A DNA stretch of 64,000 bases from Sphingomonas_R arantia. GTDB lineage: Bacteria > Pseudomonadota > Alphaproteobacteria > Sphingomonadales > Sphingomonadaceae. Positions 30,681 to 39,083 of the stretch are shown here, in pieces. The stretch is from assembly GCF_042682045.1 (NCBI RefSeq), contig NZ_JBHUGS010000001.1, positions 1,151,758 through 1,215,757 of the forward strand. Reading direction: 5' to 3'. A program made the position numbers and the translations under genes. The notes below the pieces were generated by a model. It was given only the letters and a program-made list of their open reading frames with translations. It had not been told where the DNA came from and ran no database searches. The number at the start of each line of letters is the position of its first letter. Positions within the stretch are counted from its first letter, which is position 1.

Positions 30681-30707
30681 GGAATGCGCCATGGCGAAAC
30701 TTGTTCC
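30681..30707 (-). promoter_or_regulatory. Candidate EcfG-type promoter of the entericidin gene
   Basis: On the minus strand GGAAC (30707-30703) and CATTCC (30686-30681) are 16 bases apart, 45 bp before the start codon. The general stress response consensus is about GGAAC-N16/17-CGTT, so there is one mismatch in the -10 element. Motif evidence only. Confidence 0.45.
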
Positions 30708-30803
30708 GCAGGCGTGTCGAAACCCGGAACCTGTCGCCTTATTGCCACGCCTGCCAGTGGGGACGGGCACCGAGGGTGCCTGTAGGACCGTCCGGCCGGA
30801 GGA

Positions 30804-32387
30804 TCAGACGGTGTCGGCGGTCGGTTCGGTCAGGATGCTGATGTCGATCGCGTACGTGCCGGTGGCAGTGTCGACCGACAATTTGGTGCGGAGCTGACGT
30901 GACAGGCCTTCCATCACGCGGAGGAAGCGTTCAGGCGGCGCATTTGCATCATCGGATGTCCCGCCGAGCCCGGCTGCAGCGACCGAGAGTGTCGCACGGT
31001 CGGGGGCGGCAGCGGGGACGAGCCGGATGAGTGCCGCGCCGCGCGGGTCGGCGATCATCGCGACCTCGACGATCTCGGTGATGAGGAACGCGACCGGAAC
31101 GGCGACATCCTGCGTGCAGAAGGCGGTCATGACGTCGAGCCGGATCGCGAAATGGGTGGCGTTGGGCGCGGCGGTGGCGCGGAGGTTGGCGGCGAGTTCG
31201 CCGATCAGCGCGCGGAGGCCGACGCCGCGATTGGCCTCCATCTCCGCGAAATGGTTGCGGTGGACGACGGCGAGCGCATCGACCCGGCGCTGGATCGAGG
31301 CATAGGCCGCCGCGACGTCGGGATCGTCGACGCCGCGCGCGTGGATGCTGATGAGGCTGGCGACGACCTGGAGGTTGTTCTTGACGCGGTGATGGACTTC
31401 GCGGGTCAGCTTGGTCTGGCGGAGCAGCCCTTCCGCCAGCTCGCTTTCGTGCAGTGCGACGCGTTCGGTGACGAGCCGGAACGCCTCGCCCAGTTCGCGG
31501 ATCTCGCGCGCGGGCGTCGTCAGGTGCGGCACGGCCATCGGGCCATTTTCGGGGCGATAGTCGGCGACGACGCTCTGCAGGCGCAGCAGCGGGCGGATCA
31601 TGAGGCGATCGACCACGACCCAGCCGATGATCGCGGCGGCCAGCCACATGAGGATCGGCAGCAGCGCGAGCAGCAGCTCGATCACGCCGATCGGGACCGC
31701 GTTGGTGATGAGTTCGAGCGTCACCTGGCCATTGGCGACAGGCGAGGTGACCAGCAGGCGGGGACCGATCGCGGTTTTGGCGGGCAGGCGGCGGACGGTG
31801 ATCGCCGCGGTTTCGTGCCGCAGGACGATGCCGTGCTGGATCGTGCGGCCGGGGAGCACGGTCACCGCCTCCAATGTTTCGAGCGGCGCCTCAGCCACGC
31901 CGAACAGCCCGCCGCCGGGTGAGCGCGCCTCGAACTGGACACGCTGGATCGCGGGGAGCAGCCGGACTTCCGTCGCGAACAGTTCCTGCGGCATCGTGGG
32001 AGGCAGGCCGCTGAACCCCGGGGTGGCGCAGACGAGGCGCCCCGCGATGGTCAGCACCGCGAACTCGTAGTTGTTCTTGCCGTCAGCCCGTAGGTCGGCG
32101 AGCGAGGTGCGACATTCCGCCAGACGCGCGGCGCGGGTCATCGGGGCATAGTCGAGCCGGGCGGTGACGGCGCGCAGATCGAGCGAGGTGTGGCCGATCG
32201 CGAGGCTGAGTTGGCGCGCGGCCTCGGTCGCGGTGACCCGGGCGTCGTCGGCCCGGCGCAACCGCGCGGTCTGGGCGCTTTCGATCGAGGCGAAGATCGC
32301 GATCAGACCCAGAGGCAGCAGGGCCACCGTGAGGATCAACAGCATCTTGAGGCCGGTCGAGAGCCTGGAGAAGGACGGTAGGGTCAT
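30804..32387 (-). CDS. phyP: PhyP/PhyK-like membrane histidine kinase homologue with degenerate ATPase domain
   Basis: This 527-residue membrane protein has a helix at about residues 15-33, an extracytoplasmic sensor domain, and a second helix near 235-258. It continues with a HAMP-like linker and a HisKA_2 dimerisation domain, LTREVHHRVKNNLQVVASL, with the candidate phospho-histidine near residue 332. The ATP-binding part is degenerate: the N-box position reads ITEIVEVAMIADP, without the conserved asparagine, and no DxGxG motif follows. A degenerate kinase next to nepR-phyR-ecfG is what is described for PhyP, a negative regulator that acts on PhyR, apparently as a phosphatase. It follows nepR by about 70 bp on the same strand. 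The name is inferred from position and domain loss. Confidence 0.75.
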   Translation of the reverse strand: MTLPSFSRLSTGLKMLLILTVALLPLGLIAIFASIESAQTARLRRADDARVTATEAARQLSLAIGHTSLDLRAVTARLDYAPMTRAARLAECRTSLADLRADGKNNYEFAVLTIAGRLVCATPGFSGLPPTMPQELFATEVRLLPAIQRVQFEARSPGGGLFGVAEAPLETLEAVTVLPGRTIQHGIVLRHETAAITVRRLPAKTAIGPRLLVTSPVANGQVTLELITNAVPIGVIELLLALLPILMWLAAAIIGWVVVDRLMIRPLLRLQSVVADYRPENGPMAVPHLTTPAREIRELGEAFRLVTERVALHESELAEGLLRQTKLTREVHHRVKNNLQVVASLISIHARGVDDPDVAAAYASIQRRVDALAVVHRNHFAEMEANRGVGLRALIGELAANLRATAAPNATHFAIRLDVMTAFCTQDVAVPVAFLITEIVEVAMIADPRGAALIRLVPAAAPDRATLSVAAAGLGGTSDDANAPPERFLRVMEGLSRQLRTKLSVDTATGTYAIDISILTEPTADTV

Positions 32388-32457
32388 CGGGTAAACCCTA
32401 TATCATGCAGTGACCCGATCGCGACCGGGCAGGCCCGCCGTCCCCCTTATCGGTGGC

Positions 32458-32634
32458 TCAGCCCAGCTTGCCGAGCAGATCGAGCAGGTCGGCGGGGACG
32501 TCCTCGTTCACCGTCCGCTGATAGGCGGAACGCAGCGCCTGACCCACATTCGCATCACCGATGGCGGCATCCGGGACGGGTCGCTTACCGGCTTTGCCGG
32601 ATGTCCCAGCCTGCTTCTTTGCCTCAGGCGCCAA
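32458..32634 (-). CDS. nepR: Anti-sigma factor NepR
   Basis: The 58-residue protein contains VGQALRSAYQRTVNEDVP followed by ADLLDLLGKLG. This is the two-helix NepR signature (IGxxLRxxY...VPxxxxxLLxxL) that holds EcfG and is released by phosphorylated PhyR. There is no ATG. TTG 32634 has gggggac 8 bp upstream, and an in-frame stop lies six codons before it, so TTG is the only good start. It is upstream of the histidine-kinase-like phyP gene on the same strand and divergent from phyR. Confidence 0.85.
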   Translation of the reverse strand: MAPEAKKQAGTSGKAGKRPVPDAAIGDANVGQALRSAYQRTVNEDVPADLLDLLGKLG

Positions 32635-32748
32635 CTGGTCAGTCCCCCGTCATAGATCATGCGCCCTGCGCACATTAACGCCCGTCGGCCCATATGCGCC
32701 ACGTTCGGGCTGCACATTGGACAATCGGACAATTGCTGTCTCGTGCGG

Positions 32749-32776
32749 GGAAACTAAAAACTGGTCGGTTGGTTCC
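32749..32776. promoter_or_regulatory. Overlapping divergent EcfG-type promoters between nepR and phyR
   Basis: On the plus strand GGAAAC (32749-32754) is followed by N16 and GGTTCC (32771-32776). On the minus strand the same bases read GGAACC-N16-GTTTCC. Each arm therefore can serve as -35 on one strand and -10 on the other, close to the GGAAC-N16/17-CGTT consensus. It lies 115 bp before nepR and 107 bp before phyR. Confidence 0.5.
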
Positions 32777-32882
32777 AGCTTCGACACAACAAACGGAACC
32801 TTCGTCTCACCGGCGCGGGCGGCTTGCCTTGACCCGCCGCGGCGGTGATATGTTCGAGCCGAAACAGGAGTATAGTACCGAC

Positions 32883-33677
32883 ATGTCGCTTGGCCAGGAT
32901 CTCGCCCCGCACCTTCCCTTCCTGCGGCGCTATGCCCGCGCACTGACCGGCAGCCAGTCGCACGGCGATACCTATGTCCGGGCGGCGTTGCAGGCGATCG
33001 TCGACGCGCCGGAGGATTTCCCGCGCGACGTCGATCCGCGGCTCGGGCTGTACCGAACGTTCCAGGCGATCTGGTCGTCGACCAACGACGAGATCGAGAA
33101 CCGCGATGCCGGCGACACCGGCAACGAGGGCATCGCACAGGCGCGGCTCGCGCAGGTGACGCCGCGGTCGCGCCAGGCGCTGCTCCTGACTGCAATGGAA
33201 GGGTTCACGCCGGAGGATGCCGGTTACCTGATCGAGGCGGACCCGGCCGAGATCGACGCGCTGGTGAACGAGGCGCTGGAGGAGATCGAGCGTCAGACGC
33301 ATGCCGACGTGCTGATCATCGAGGACGAGCCGATCATCGCGATGGACTTGGAGACGATCGTCCGCGACCTGGGCCATTCGGTGAACGGCGTTGCGGTGAC
33401 CCGCGACGAGGCCGTGGCGCAGGCGATGGCGCATCGCCCGGGCCTGGTGCTGGCCGACATCCAGCTGGCCGACGACAGTTCGGGCATCGATGCGGTCAAG
33501 GACATCCTGGCCGAGTTCTCGGTCCCCGTGATCTTCATCACCGCGTTCCCGGAGCGTCTGCTGACGGGCGAGCGGCCGGAGCCGACGTTCCTGATCACCA
33601 AGCCGTTCCAGCGGTCGACCGTGAAGGCGGCGATCAGCCAGGCGCTGTTCTTCGACCAGGCGACCGTTCCGGCCTGA
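32883..33677 (+). CDS. phyR: General stress response regulator PhyR
   Basis: This 264-residue anti-anti-sigma response regulator has an N-terminal sigma-factor-like domain, residues 1-135 (APHLPFLRRYARALTGSQ, then a sigma-4-like part). The C-terminal receiver domain has D148, the phospho-acceptor D192 (VLADIQL), T220 in FITAFPERLL, and K240 (LITKPF). Phosphorylation at D192 lets the sigma-like domain sequester NepR. The chosen start, ATG 32883 (MSLGQDLAPH), matches homologues and has aggag 12 bp upstream; in-frame upstream codons are non-conserved. Confidence 0.95.
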   Translation: MSLGQDLAPHLPFLRRYARALTGSQSHGDTYVRAALQAIVDAPEDFPRDVDPRLGLYRTFQAIWSSTNDEIENRDAGDTGNEGIAQARLAQVTPRSRQALLLTAMEGFTPEDAGYLIEADPAEIDALVNEALEEIERQTHADVLIIEDEPIIAMDLETIVRDLGHSVNGVAVTRDEAVAQAMAHRPGLVLADIQLADDSSGIDAVKDILAEFSVPVIFITAFPERLLTGERPEPTFLITKPFQRSTVKAAISQALFFDQATVPA

Positions 33678-33743
33678 CCGACCCGACCGGTCGCGGGCAT
33701 GGGTCCGCGGCCGGAGATGCGCTTTTGCTGACGGAGAGACGAC

Positions 33744-33881
33744 ATGGCTGAAGACCCGATCGAAGTGAGCCGGACCGAAGCGCGTGGCGGTGCCAGCACG
33801 CATGTGACGCGTTATGTGCTGCCGATCTCGCTGGGGCTGATCGTCGGGCTGTTCATCATCCTGCTGTTGATGTTCGCCTGA
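33744..33881 (+). CDS. Small single-helix membrane protein between phyR and ecfG
   Basis: The 45-residue protein has a polar N-terminus and one C-terminal transmembrane helix (VLPISLGLIVGLFIILLLMF). It has a good ribosome binding site (ggaga, 7 bp before ATG 33744). It lies between phyR and ecfG on the same strand and may be part of the stress regulon or a small membrane sensor or peptide. No family is recognised. Confidence 0.7.
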   Translation: MAEDPIEVSRTEARGGASTHVTRYVLPISLGLIVGLFIILLLMFA

Positions 33882-34006
33882 CACCCTGGAATTGCGGTCC
33901 GGGAGCGGTCGCCGGAGGCTCTCCGGAAAAACGGCTCGCAATCCATCCGGACCCTTCCTATTTCCTCCGGACTGGACGGGTAGCCGTTCGAAGGGGCGAG
34001 TAGCAC

Positions 34007-34666
34007 GTGATCAACGAAGACCAGCGCGGCCCGGACGAGGACTATGACGACGACGACGTCGAAGAGGTCCGTGCCGAGCCGGTGCCGTTGCCCGACAACG
34101 AGTTCAAGGATGAACTCGCCCGTGTGATTCCGCATCTACGCGCGTTCGGCCGGTCGTTGTCCGGCAATCGCGATCTGGCGGACGATCTGGTCCAGGAAAC
34201 GCTGCTGAAGGCGTGGGCGGCGCGGAAGCGTTTCCAGGCCGGCACAAACATGCGTGCCTGGACCTTCATCATCCTGCGCAACCTCTTCCTGAGCCAGATG
34301 CGCCGCGCGCGGTTCAAGGGCGAATGGGACGAGATCACGGCGTCCAAACTGCTCGCGGCACCGGCAAGCCAGGATCGCCATGTCGAGCTCGGCGATATGC
34401 AGCGTGCGTTGATGCACCTGCCGCAGCCGCAGCGCGAGGCACTGATCCTGGTCGGTGCGGGCGGCTTCGCCTATGAGGAAGCGGCCGAGATCTGTGGTTG
34501 TGCGGTCGGGACGATCAAAAGCCGCGTGGCGCGTGGTCGCGTGGCGCTGGAGAATCTGCTGAGCGAGGGCAAACTTCCTTCGCGGCGGTCGCATGTGTCG
34601 GACCCGGACCGTACGGCGTTGCAGTCGATCATGAACGACGTGGACGAACTCAGCCGTCCACGCTGA
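34007..34666 (+). CDS. ecfG: ECF sigma factor EcfG (general stress response)
   Basis: The 219-residue sigma factor has an acidic N-terminal stretch (DEDYDDDDVEE), region 2 with HLRAFGRSLSGNRDLADDLV and QETLLKAWAARKRF, and region 4 with LPQPQREALILVGAGGFAYE and AVGTIKSRVARGR. This is the EcfG group that binds GGAAC-N16/17-CGTT promoters and is held by NepR. GTG 34007 starts the protein after a ggggcgag sequence. The stop is only 3 bp from the end of a convergent NepR-like gene. Confidence 0.95.
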   Translation: MINEDQRGPDEDYDDDDVEEVRAEPVPLPDNEFKDELARVIPHLRAFGRSLSGNRDLADDLVQETLLKAWAARKRFQAGTNMRAWTFIILRNLFLSQMRRARFKGEWDEITASKLLAAPASQDRHVELGDMQRALMHLPQPQREALILVGAGGFAYEEAAEICGCAVGTIKSRVARGRVALENLLSEGKLPSRRSHVSDPDRTALQSIMNDVDELSRPR

Positions 34667-34669
34667 TCC

Positions 34670-34846
34670 TCAGCTTAATTTGTCGAGAAGTGCCTGCATG
34701 TCGTGGGGAAGCGTCGGTCCATCGGGATAGACGCGCCGGAGCGCAGTGCCGACACTCTTCGTCGCTCGCGAGGGGAGTGATGCAACGGGCGGCCGGGCGA
34801 TCGTTTGCCGGTTGGCCGCTCTTCTCAAATCCGCTGTCTGTTTCAT
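34670..34846 (-). CDS. Second NepR-like small protein, convergent with ecfG
   Basis: The 58-residue protein ends SVGTALRRVYPDGPTLPHDM-QALLDKLS. Aligned with nepR in this window (VGQALRSAYQRTVNEDVPADLLDLLGKLG), it keeps VGxALRxxY and the closing LLxKL, but the loop between Y and P is two residues shorter. It is the same length as NepR and lies tail-to-tail with ecfG, in the right place for an anti-sigma gene. ATG 34846 has no obvious strong ribosome binding site. It could be a second anti-sigma factor or a diverged relative. The homology is a short motif match, so I am only moderately sure. Confidence 0.55.
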   Translation of the reverse strand: MKQTADLRRAANRQTIARPPVASLPSRATKSVGTALRRVYPDGPTLPHDMQALLDKLS

Positions 34847-34919
34847 GCCTGTATAACGCCGACATATCGCGTCGGTTGCGCATGGATGACGTCGCGCCCG
34901 ACAGTTGTTACGTTGTTGC

Positions 34920-37604
34920 GTGGAAGACGTGACAGATCCCGATATTGCCGATGCGCGCGACCGCATGATGGCGGAGGCGCCGTTTCTGCGGCGGCTGATG
35001 CTAGCGCGCCCCGAGGTGCTGGCGGCGACGGCAACTGGATCGTTCGACACGGCGATCACCGCGGCATGGGAGCCGGGTGAAAGTGTCGCCGAGGTTTCTC
35101 GTGCTTTGCGGCGGGAGCGGCAGGCGGTGGCGCTGGCGGTTGCACTGGGCGACCTGTCGGGGCGATTGCCATTCGAGCAGGTCGTACGGTTCTTGTCCGA
35201 CTTTGCGGATCGGGCGGTGGAGCGCGCGTTGCAGGCTATCTTCCGCGAGCGTGGCGCGGATGCGGTGACCGGATTCAGCGTGCTGGCGCTGGGCAAACAT
35301 GGCAGCCGCGAGTTGAATTATTCGAGCGATATCGACCCGATCCTGCTGTTCGACCCGGACACGCTGCCGCGGCGACGGAGCGAGGAGCCGGTCGAGGCGG
35401 CGGCGCGGGTCGCGCGGCGGCTGGTCGAGATGCTGCAGACGCGCGACGCGAACGGGTATGTGTTCCGCGTCGATCTTCGGCTGCGGCCGTCGCCGGAAGC
35501 CACGCCGCCCGCGTTGCCGGTGGAGGCGGCGATCGGATATTACGAGTCGAGCGCGCTGCCGTGGGAGCGGGCGGCGTATATCCGTGCGCGGGCGGCGGCG
35601 GGGGATCGGGCGCTGGGCGACGGGTTCCTCGCGGCGATCCGGCCGTTCGTGTGGCGGCGCGGGCTGGGGTTCGGCGCGGTGGGCGAGATCCGGGAGATTT
35701 CGCGGCGGATCCGGGCGCATTACAGCGAGGGCCAGGTCTTCGGGCCGGGTTACGACATGAAGCGCGGGCGCGGCGGCATCCGCGAGATCGAGTTCTTCAT
35801 CCAGATCCAGCAATTGGTGCATGGCGGGCGTGATCCCGCCCTGCGCGCGCCCGCGACGCTCGATGCGCTGGCGGCGTTGGCGGCGGCGGGGCATGTCGGG
35901 CCGGACGAGGCGGCGCGGCTGGCGCATGGCTACCGCGCGTTCCGAACGGTCGAGCACCGGTTGCAGATGATCGAGGATCACCAGACGCACAGCCTGCCGA
36001 CGGACCTGGCGGCGCTGGACGCGGTGGCGCGGCTCGACGGGTTGGCGGACGGGGTAGAGTTGCTCGATCGGCTGCGGCCGGACGTGGCGGCGGTGGGGAC
36101 GATCTACGACTCGCTCGATCCGACGGACGGTGTCGCGTTCCCGCGGGCGGCGGTGGCGGTCGAGGATTTGGTGGCGCGGGCCGGGTATCGCGATGCGGGC
36201 GCGGTCCGCACGCGGATCGAGGGATGGCGGGCGGGGACGCCGCGCGCGTTGCGGACGCCGGCGGCGCAGGCGGCGATGGAGGCGGCGCTGCCCGGCCTGA
36301 TCGCGGCGCTGGGGCAGGCGAGCGGTCCGGATGCGGCGTTCGCGCGACTCGATCGGATGATCGGTGGATTGCCCACCGCGATCGATTTCTTCCGGTTGGT
36401 GACGGCGCGGCCGGGGCTGGGGCGGCTGGTGGCCGACATCCTGTCAAGTGCGCCGGCGCTGGCCGATCAGCTGGGGCGGCGACCGGCGCTGCTCGACGTG
36501 CTGATCGATGCGAGTGCGTTCGATCCGCCGCCGTCGGTGGCCGAACTGGCGCGCGAGTTCGGCGCGGTGGAGCCGGGGGCGGATTATCAGCAGGTGCTCG
36601 ACCGGGCGCGGGCGCGGATCAACGAACGGCGGTTCGCGCTGGGGACGCAGATCGTCGCGGGCGTCGCGGACCCGATCGAGGTCGCAGGCGGCTATGCGCG
36701 CGTCGCGGAGGGCGCGATCGGCGCGCTGGCGGGTGCCGCGGTGGTGGAGTTCGCGAAGGCGCATGGGACGGTGCCGGGGGGTGAACTGCTGATCCTGGCG
36801 CTCGGTCGACTGGGGGGTGGGGCGTTGACGCATGCTTCGGACCTCGACCTGATCTACCTGTTCACCGGCGATCATCTGATGGAGTCGGACGGGGCGAAGC
36901 CGTTGGGGGCGACGACCTATTTCAATCGGCTGGCGCAGCGCGTGACGGGGGCGCTGAGCGTCGCGACGCCGGCGGGGCCGCTGTACGACGTCGATACGCG
37001 GCTGCGGCCGTCGGGGGCGCAGGGGTTGCTGGCGGTGTCGATCGAGAGTTTCGAACGGTACCAGCGCGAGGATGCGTGGACGTGGGAGCATATGGCGTTG
37101 ACCCGCGCGCGGCCGGTGTTCGGATCGGCAGGGGCGGTGGTTGCGCTAGAGGTGGTGATTCGTGGCGTGCTTTCGCGACCGCGTGACGCGACGACGCTGA
37201 TCGCGGATGCGGTGCGGATGCGCGGGGAGATCGCGCTGCACAAGCCGCCGGCGGGGCCGTTCGACGTGAAGCTGGTGCCCGGCGGGCTCGTCGATGCGGA
37301 GTTTGCGGTGCATGTTTTGCAACTGCGCCACGGCATCGGGCTGGACCCAAGGTTGCGGACCGCGATCGGGGACCTGGCGGCGGCGGGGCTGATCGATGGC
37401 GAGATGGCGGAGGCGCACGCGCTGCTGACGCGGATGCTGGTCGTGATGCGGCTGGTGTCGCCCGAATCGACCGAGCCGCCGGTCGCGGTGCGTCCGTTGA
37501 TCGCGGCGGCGTGCCGGATGGCGGACTGGGACGCGCTGATCGCGGCGCGCGATGCGGCGCAGAGGTTGATCGCGGCGGAATGGTCGCGCATCAGCACGGT
37601 CTGA
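34920..37604 (+). CDS. glnE: Bifunctional glutamine synthetase adenylyltransferase/adenylyl-removing enzyme
   Basis: This protein of about 894 residues has two nucleotidyltransferase halves. The first holds LGKHGSRELNYSSDIDPILL with the G-S...D-x-D metal site. The second holds LILALGRLGGGALTHASDLDLIYLF. Each half is followed by a helical GlnE linker domain (for example RGRGGIREIEFFIQIQQLVH). The enzyme attaches and removes AMP on glutamine synthetase in response to PII and glutamine. It is slightly shorter than the E. coli protein (946). GTG 34920 was chosen; TTG 34905 and GTG 34929 are alternatives. Confidence 0.94.
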   Translation: MEDVTDPDIADARDRMMAEAPFLRRLMLARPEVLAATATGSFDTAITAAWEPGESVAEVSRALRRERQAVALAVALGDLSGRLPFEQVVRFLSDFADRAVERALQAIFRERGADAVTGFSVLALGKHGSRELNYSSDIDPILLFDPDTLPRRRSEEPVEAAARVARRLVEMLQTRDANGYVFRVDLRLRPSPEATPPALPVEAAIGYYESSALPWERAAYIRARAAAGDRALGDGFLAAIRPFVWRRGLGFGAVGEIREISRRIRAHYSEGQVFGPGYDMKRGRGGIREIEFFIQIQQLVHGGRDPALRAPATLDALAALAAAGHVGPDEAARLAHGYRAFRTVEHRLQMIEDHQTHSLPTDLAALDAVARLDGLADGVELLDRLRPDVAAVGTIYDSLDPTDGVAFPRAAVAVEDLVARAGYRDAGAVRTRIEGWRAGTPRALRTPAAQAAMEAALPGLIAALGQASGPDAAFARLDRMIGGLPTAIDFFRLVTARPGLGRLVADILSSAPALADQLGRRPALLDVLIDASAFDPPPSVAELAREFGAVEPGADYQQVLDRARARINERRFALGTQIVAGVADPIEVAGGYARVAEGAIGALAGAAVVEFAKAHGTVPGGELLILALGRLGGGALTHASDLDLIYLFTGDHLMESDGAKPLGATTYFNRLAQRVTGALSVATPAGPLYDVDTRLRPSGAQGLLAVSIESFERYQREDAWTWEHMALTRARPVFGSAGAVVALEVVIRGVLSRPRDATTLIADAVRMRGEIALHKPPAGPFDVKLVPGGLVDAEFAVHVLQLRHGIGLDPRLRTAIGDLAAAGLIDGEMAEAHALLTRMLVVMRLVSPESTEPPVAVRPLIAAACRMADWDALIAARDAAQRLIAAEWSRISTV

Positions 37605-37627
37605 CTTCGCCCCAAAAGGAGCCTGCC

Positions 37628-38116
37628 ATGCTCGATGTCGACGACCGCCTGCCCGACCTGTCGCTGGAAACGCCGGACGGGGGCACATTGCGGCTGGCCG
37701 ACATGATCGGCAACACGCTGGTGCTGTTCTTCTACCCCAAGGACGACACGTCGGGCTGCACAGTGGAAGCGCAGGATTTCTCGCGGCTGAAGGCGGCGTT
37801 CGAGATGGAGGGCGCGCATGTGCTGGGCATTTCGAAGGGCACGTCGAAGGGGAAAAACAAGTTCATCGAGAAAGCGGGGCTGACCGTGCCGCTGGCCACC
37901 GACGCGGACGAGAGCGTCTGCGCGGCTTTCGGGACATGGGTCGAAAAGAGCATGTACGGGCGGAAATATATGGGGATCGACCGGGCGACGTTCCTGATCG
38001 ACGGCGAGGGCCGAATCGCGCGCGTGTGGCGCAAGGTGAAGGTGCCGGGTCATGCCGAGGAGGTGTTGGAAGCGGCGCGAGCGCTGAAGGGCAAGAACGA
38101 GCCGCACGCCGCTTGA
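37628..38116 (+). CDS. bcp: Thioredoxin-dependent peroxiredoxin, Bcp/PrxQ type
   Basis: The 162-residue AhpC/TSA-family thiol peroxidase has the motif FYPKDDTSGCTVEAQDF with the peroxidatic cysteine C44. The resolving cysteine five residues later in E. coli Bcp is Q49 here, and no other cysteine lies nearby, so this is the 1-Cys Bcp form, which probably uses a thioredoxin or small thiol directly. It detoxifies hydrogen peroxide and organic hydroperoxides in the cytosol. The ribosome binding site aaggag is 7 bp before ATG 37628. It follows glnE closely. Confidence 0.92.
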   Translation: MLDVDDRLPDLSLETPDGGTLRLADMIGNTLVLFFYPKDDTSGCTVEAQDFSRLKAAFEMEGAHVLGISKGTSKGKNKFIEKAGLTVPLATDADESVCAAFGTWVEKSMYGRKYMGIDRATFLIDGEGRIARVWRKVKVPGHAEEVLEAARALKGKNEPHAA

Positions 38117-38125
38117 GCCCGGGAT

Positions 38126-38194
38126 TATCGTGCGGCGAAACGACTGACCGCACGATACGGACGGTCTGGCGAAACCCCGGATCACCGGGGTTTC
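38126..38194 (+). terminator. Two consecutive hairpins downstream of bcp
   Basis: A 10-bp stem (38126-38135 with 38148-38157, tatcgtgcgg) is followed by another 10-bp stem (38171-38180 with 38185-38194, gaaaccccgg, loop atca). Either could terminate glnE-bcp transcription; the second has no strong T-tract. Confidence 0.6.
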
Positions 38195-38319
38195 CAAGCC
38201 TACGTACATCCCGCAGTAGGAAATCACGCAGTCGGGAACTTTTTCGCGTTCCCGCAAACGACCTGATCTTCCAGCATCCCAGGCGAACACGCCAAGATGC
38301 GCCGACTACCGGGGACTGA

Positions 38320-39045
38320 ATGACCTTCACCGCATCCAACGTCGCTTCGTCCATCCGGTTCCTGTGTGCGGCAGCCTGCATGATCGGCACCGCGGCGGGG
38401 GCCACTCCCCAGAATGGTGCGGCGATGGACGGCGGGTATGAGGCGGTCGATACGGATACGCAGGCACAGCCGGCCGATGCGCAGTTCAAGGCGCTGTTCA
38501 CCAACTGGAAGCGGGCCGACGCATTCGCGCAATCGGGTGTCGTGACGCTGCCGGGCAGCCCGCAGGTCAACGTGCCGTCGCTCCGCCCGGTGACGCTGAC
38601 GTCACTGAACTTCACCAGCGGGTTCGGCGTTCGGTCCGACCCGTTCCGCCACAGCGCGGCGATGCATGCCGGTATCGATCTGGCCGGCCCGGTCGGCACG
38701 CCGATCTACGCGACCGCCGACGGCGTCGTGAACAAGGCAGGCTGGGGCAATGGCTACGGCAACCTCGTGCAGATCAGCCACGGGTCGGGCATGGAGACGC
38801 GCTACGGCCACATGTCGAAGATCCTCGTTTCGCCGAACACGCGGGTCCACCGCGGCCAGCTGATCGGCCTGATGGGCTCGACCGGCCGTTCGACCGGCAG
38901 CCACCTGCATTACGAAGTGCGGATCGACGGGCGCGCGGTGAACCCGGTGCCGTATCTGCGCTCCGCCGAATATGTCGCGTCGTTCGAGAAGCGCACGACG
39001 GGCAACACGCAGCTCGCGTCGATGGGCGGCCCGATCGGCGAGTAA
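38320..39045 (+). CDS. M23 family metallopeptidase (LytM domain)
   Basis: The 241-residue protein has an N-terminal signal-like segment (SIRFLCAAACMIGTAAGATP), a linker, and a C-terminal LytM domain with the zinc-binding HAGIDLAG (H...D) and HLHYEVRIDG motifs. M23 enzymes cleave peptide cross-links in peptidoglycan or activate amidases. This one is probably periplasmic. The start ATG 38320 opens the frame; the ribosome binding site is weak. A hairpin (gggaac...gttccc) lies about 70 bp upstream in the promoter region. Confidence 0.88.
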   Translation: MTFTASNVASSIRFLCAAACMIGTAAGATPQNGAAMDGGYEAVDTDTQAQPADAQFKALFTNWKRADAFAQSGVVTLPGSPQVNVPSLRPVTLTSLNFTSGFGVRSDPFRHSAAMHAGIDLAGPVGTPIYATADGVVNKAGWGNGYGNLVQISHGSGMETRYGHMSKILVSPNTRVHRGQLIGLMGSTGRSTGSHLHYEVRIDGRAVNPVPYLRSAEYVASFEKRTTGNTQLASMGGPIGE

Positions 39046-39083
39046 GCGTTGCAGCGGGGGTGGCCCGCGCTTATCTCTGCGCC

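Noticed and set aside
32508..32732. A 74-residue minus-strand frame over nepR
   Set aside because: It is a different frame from the NepR signature and has no motif.
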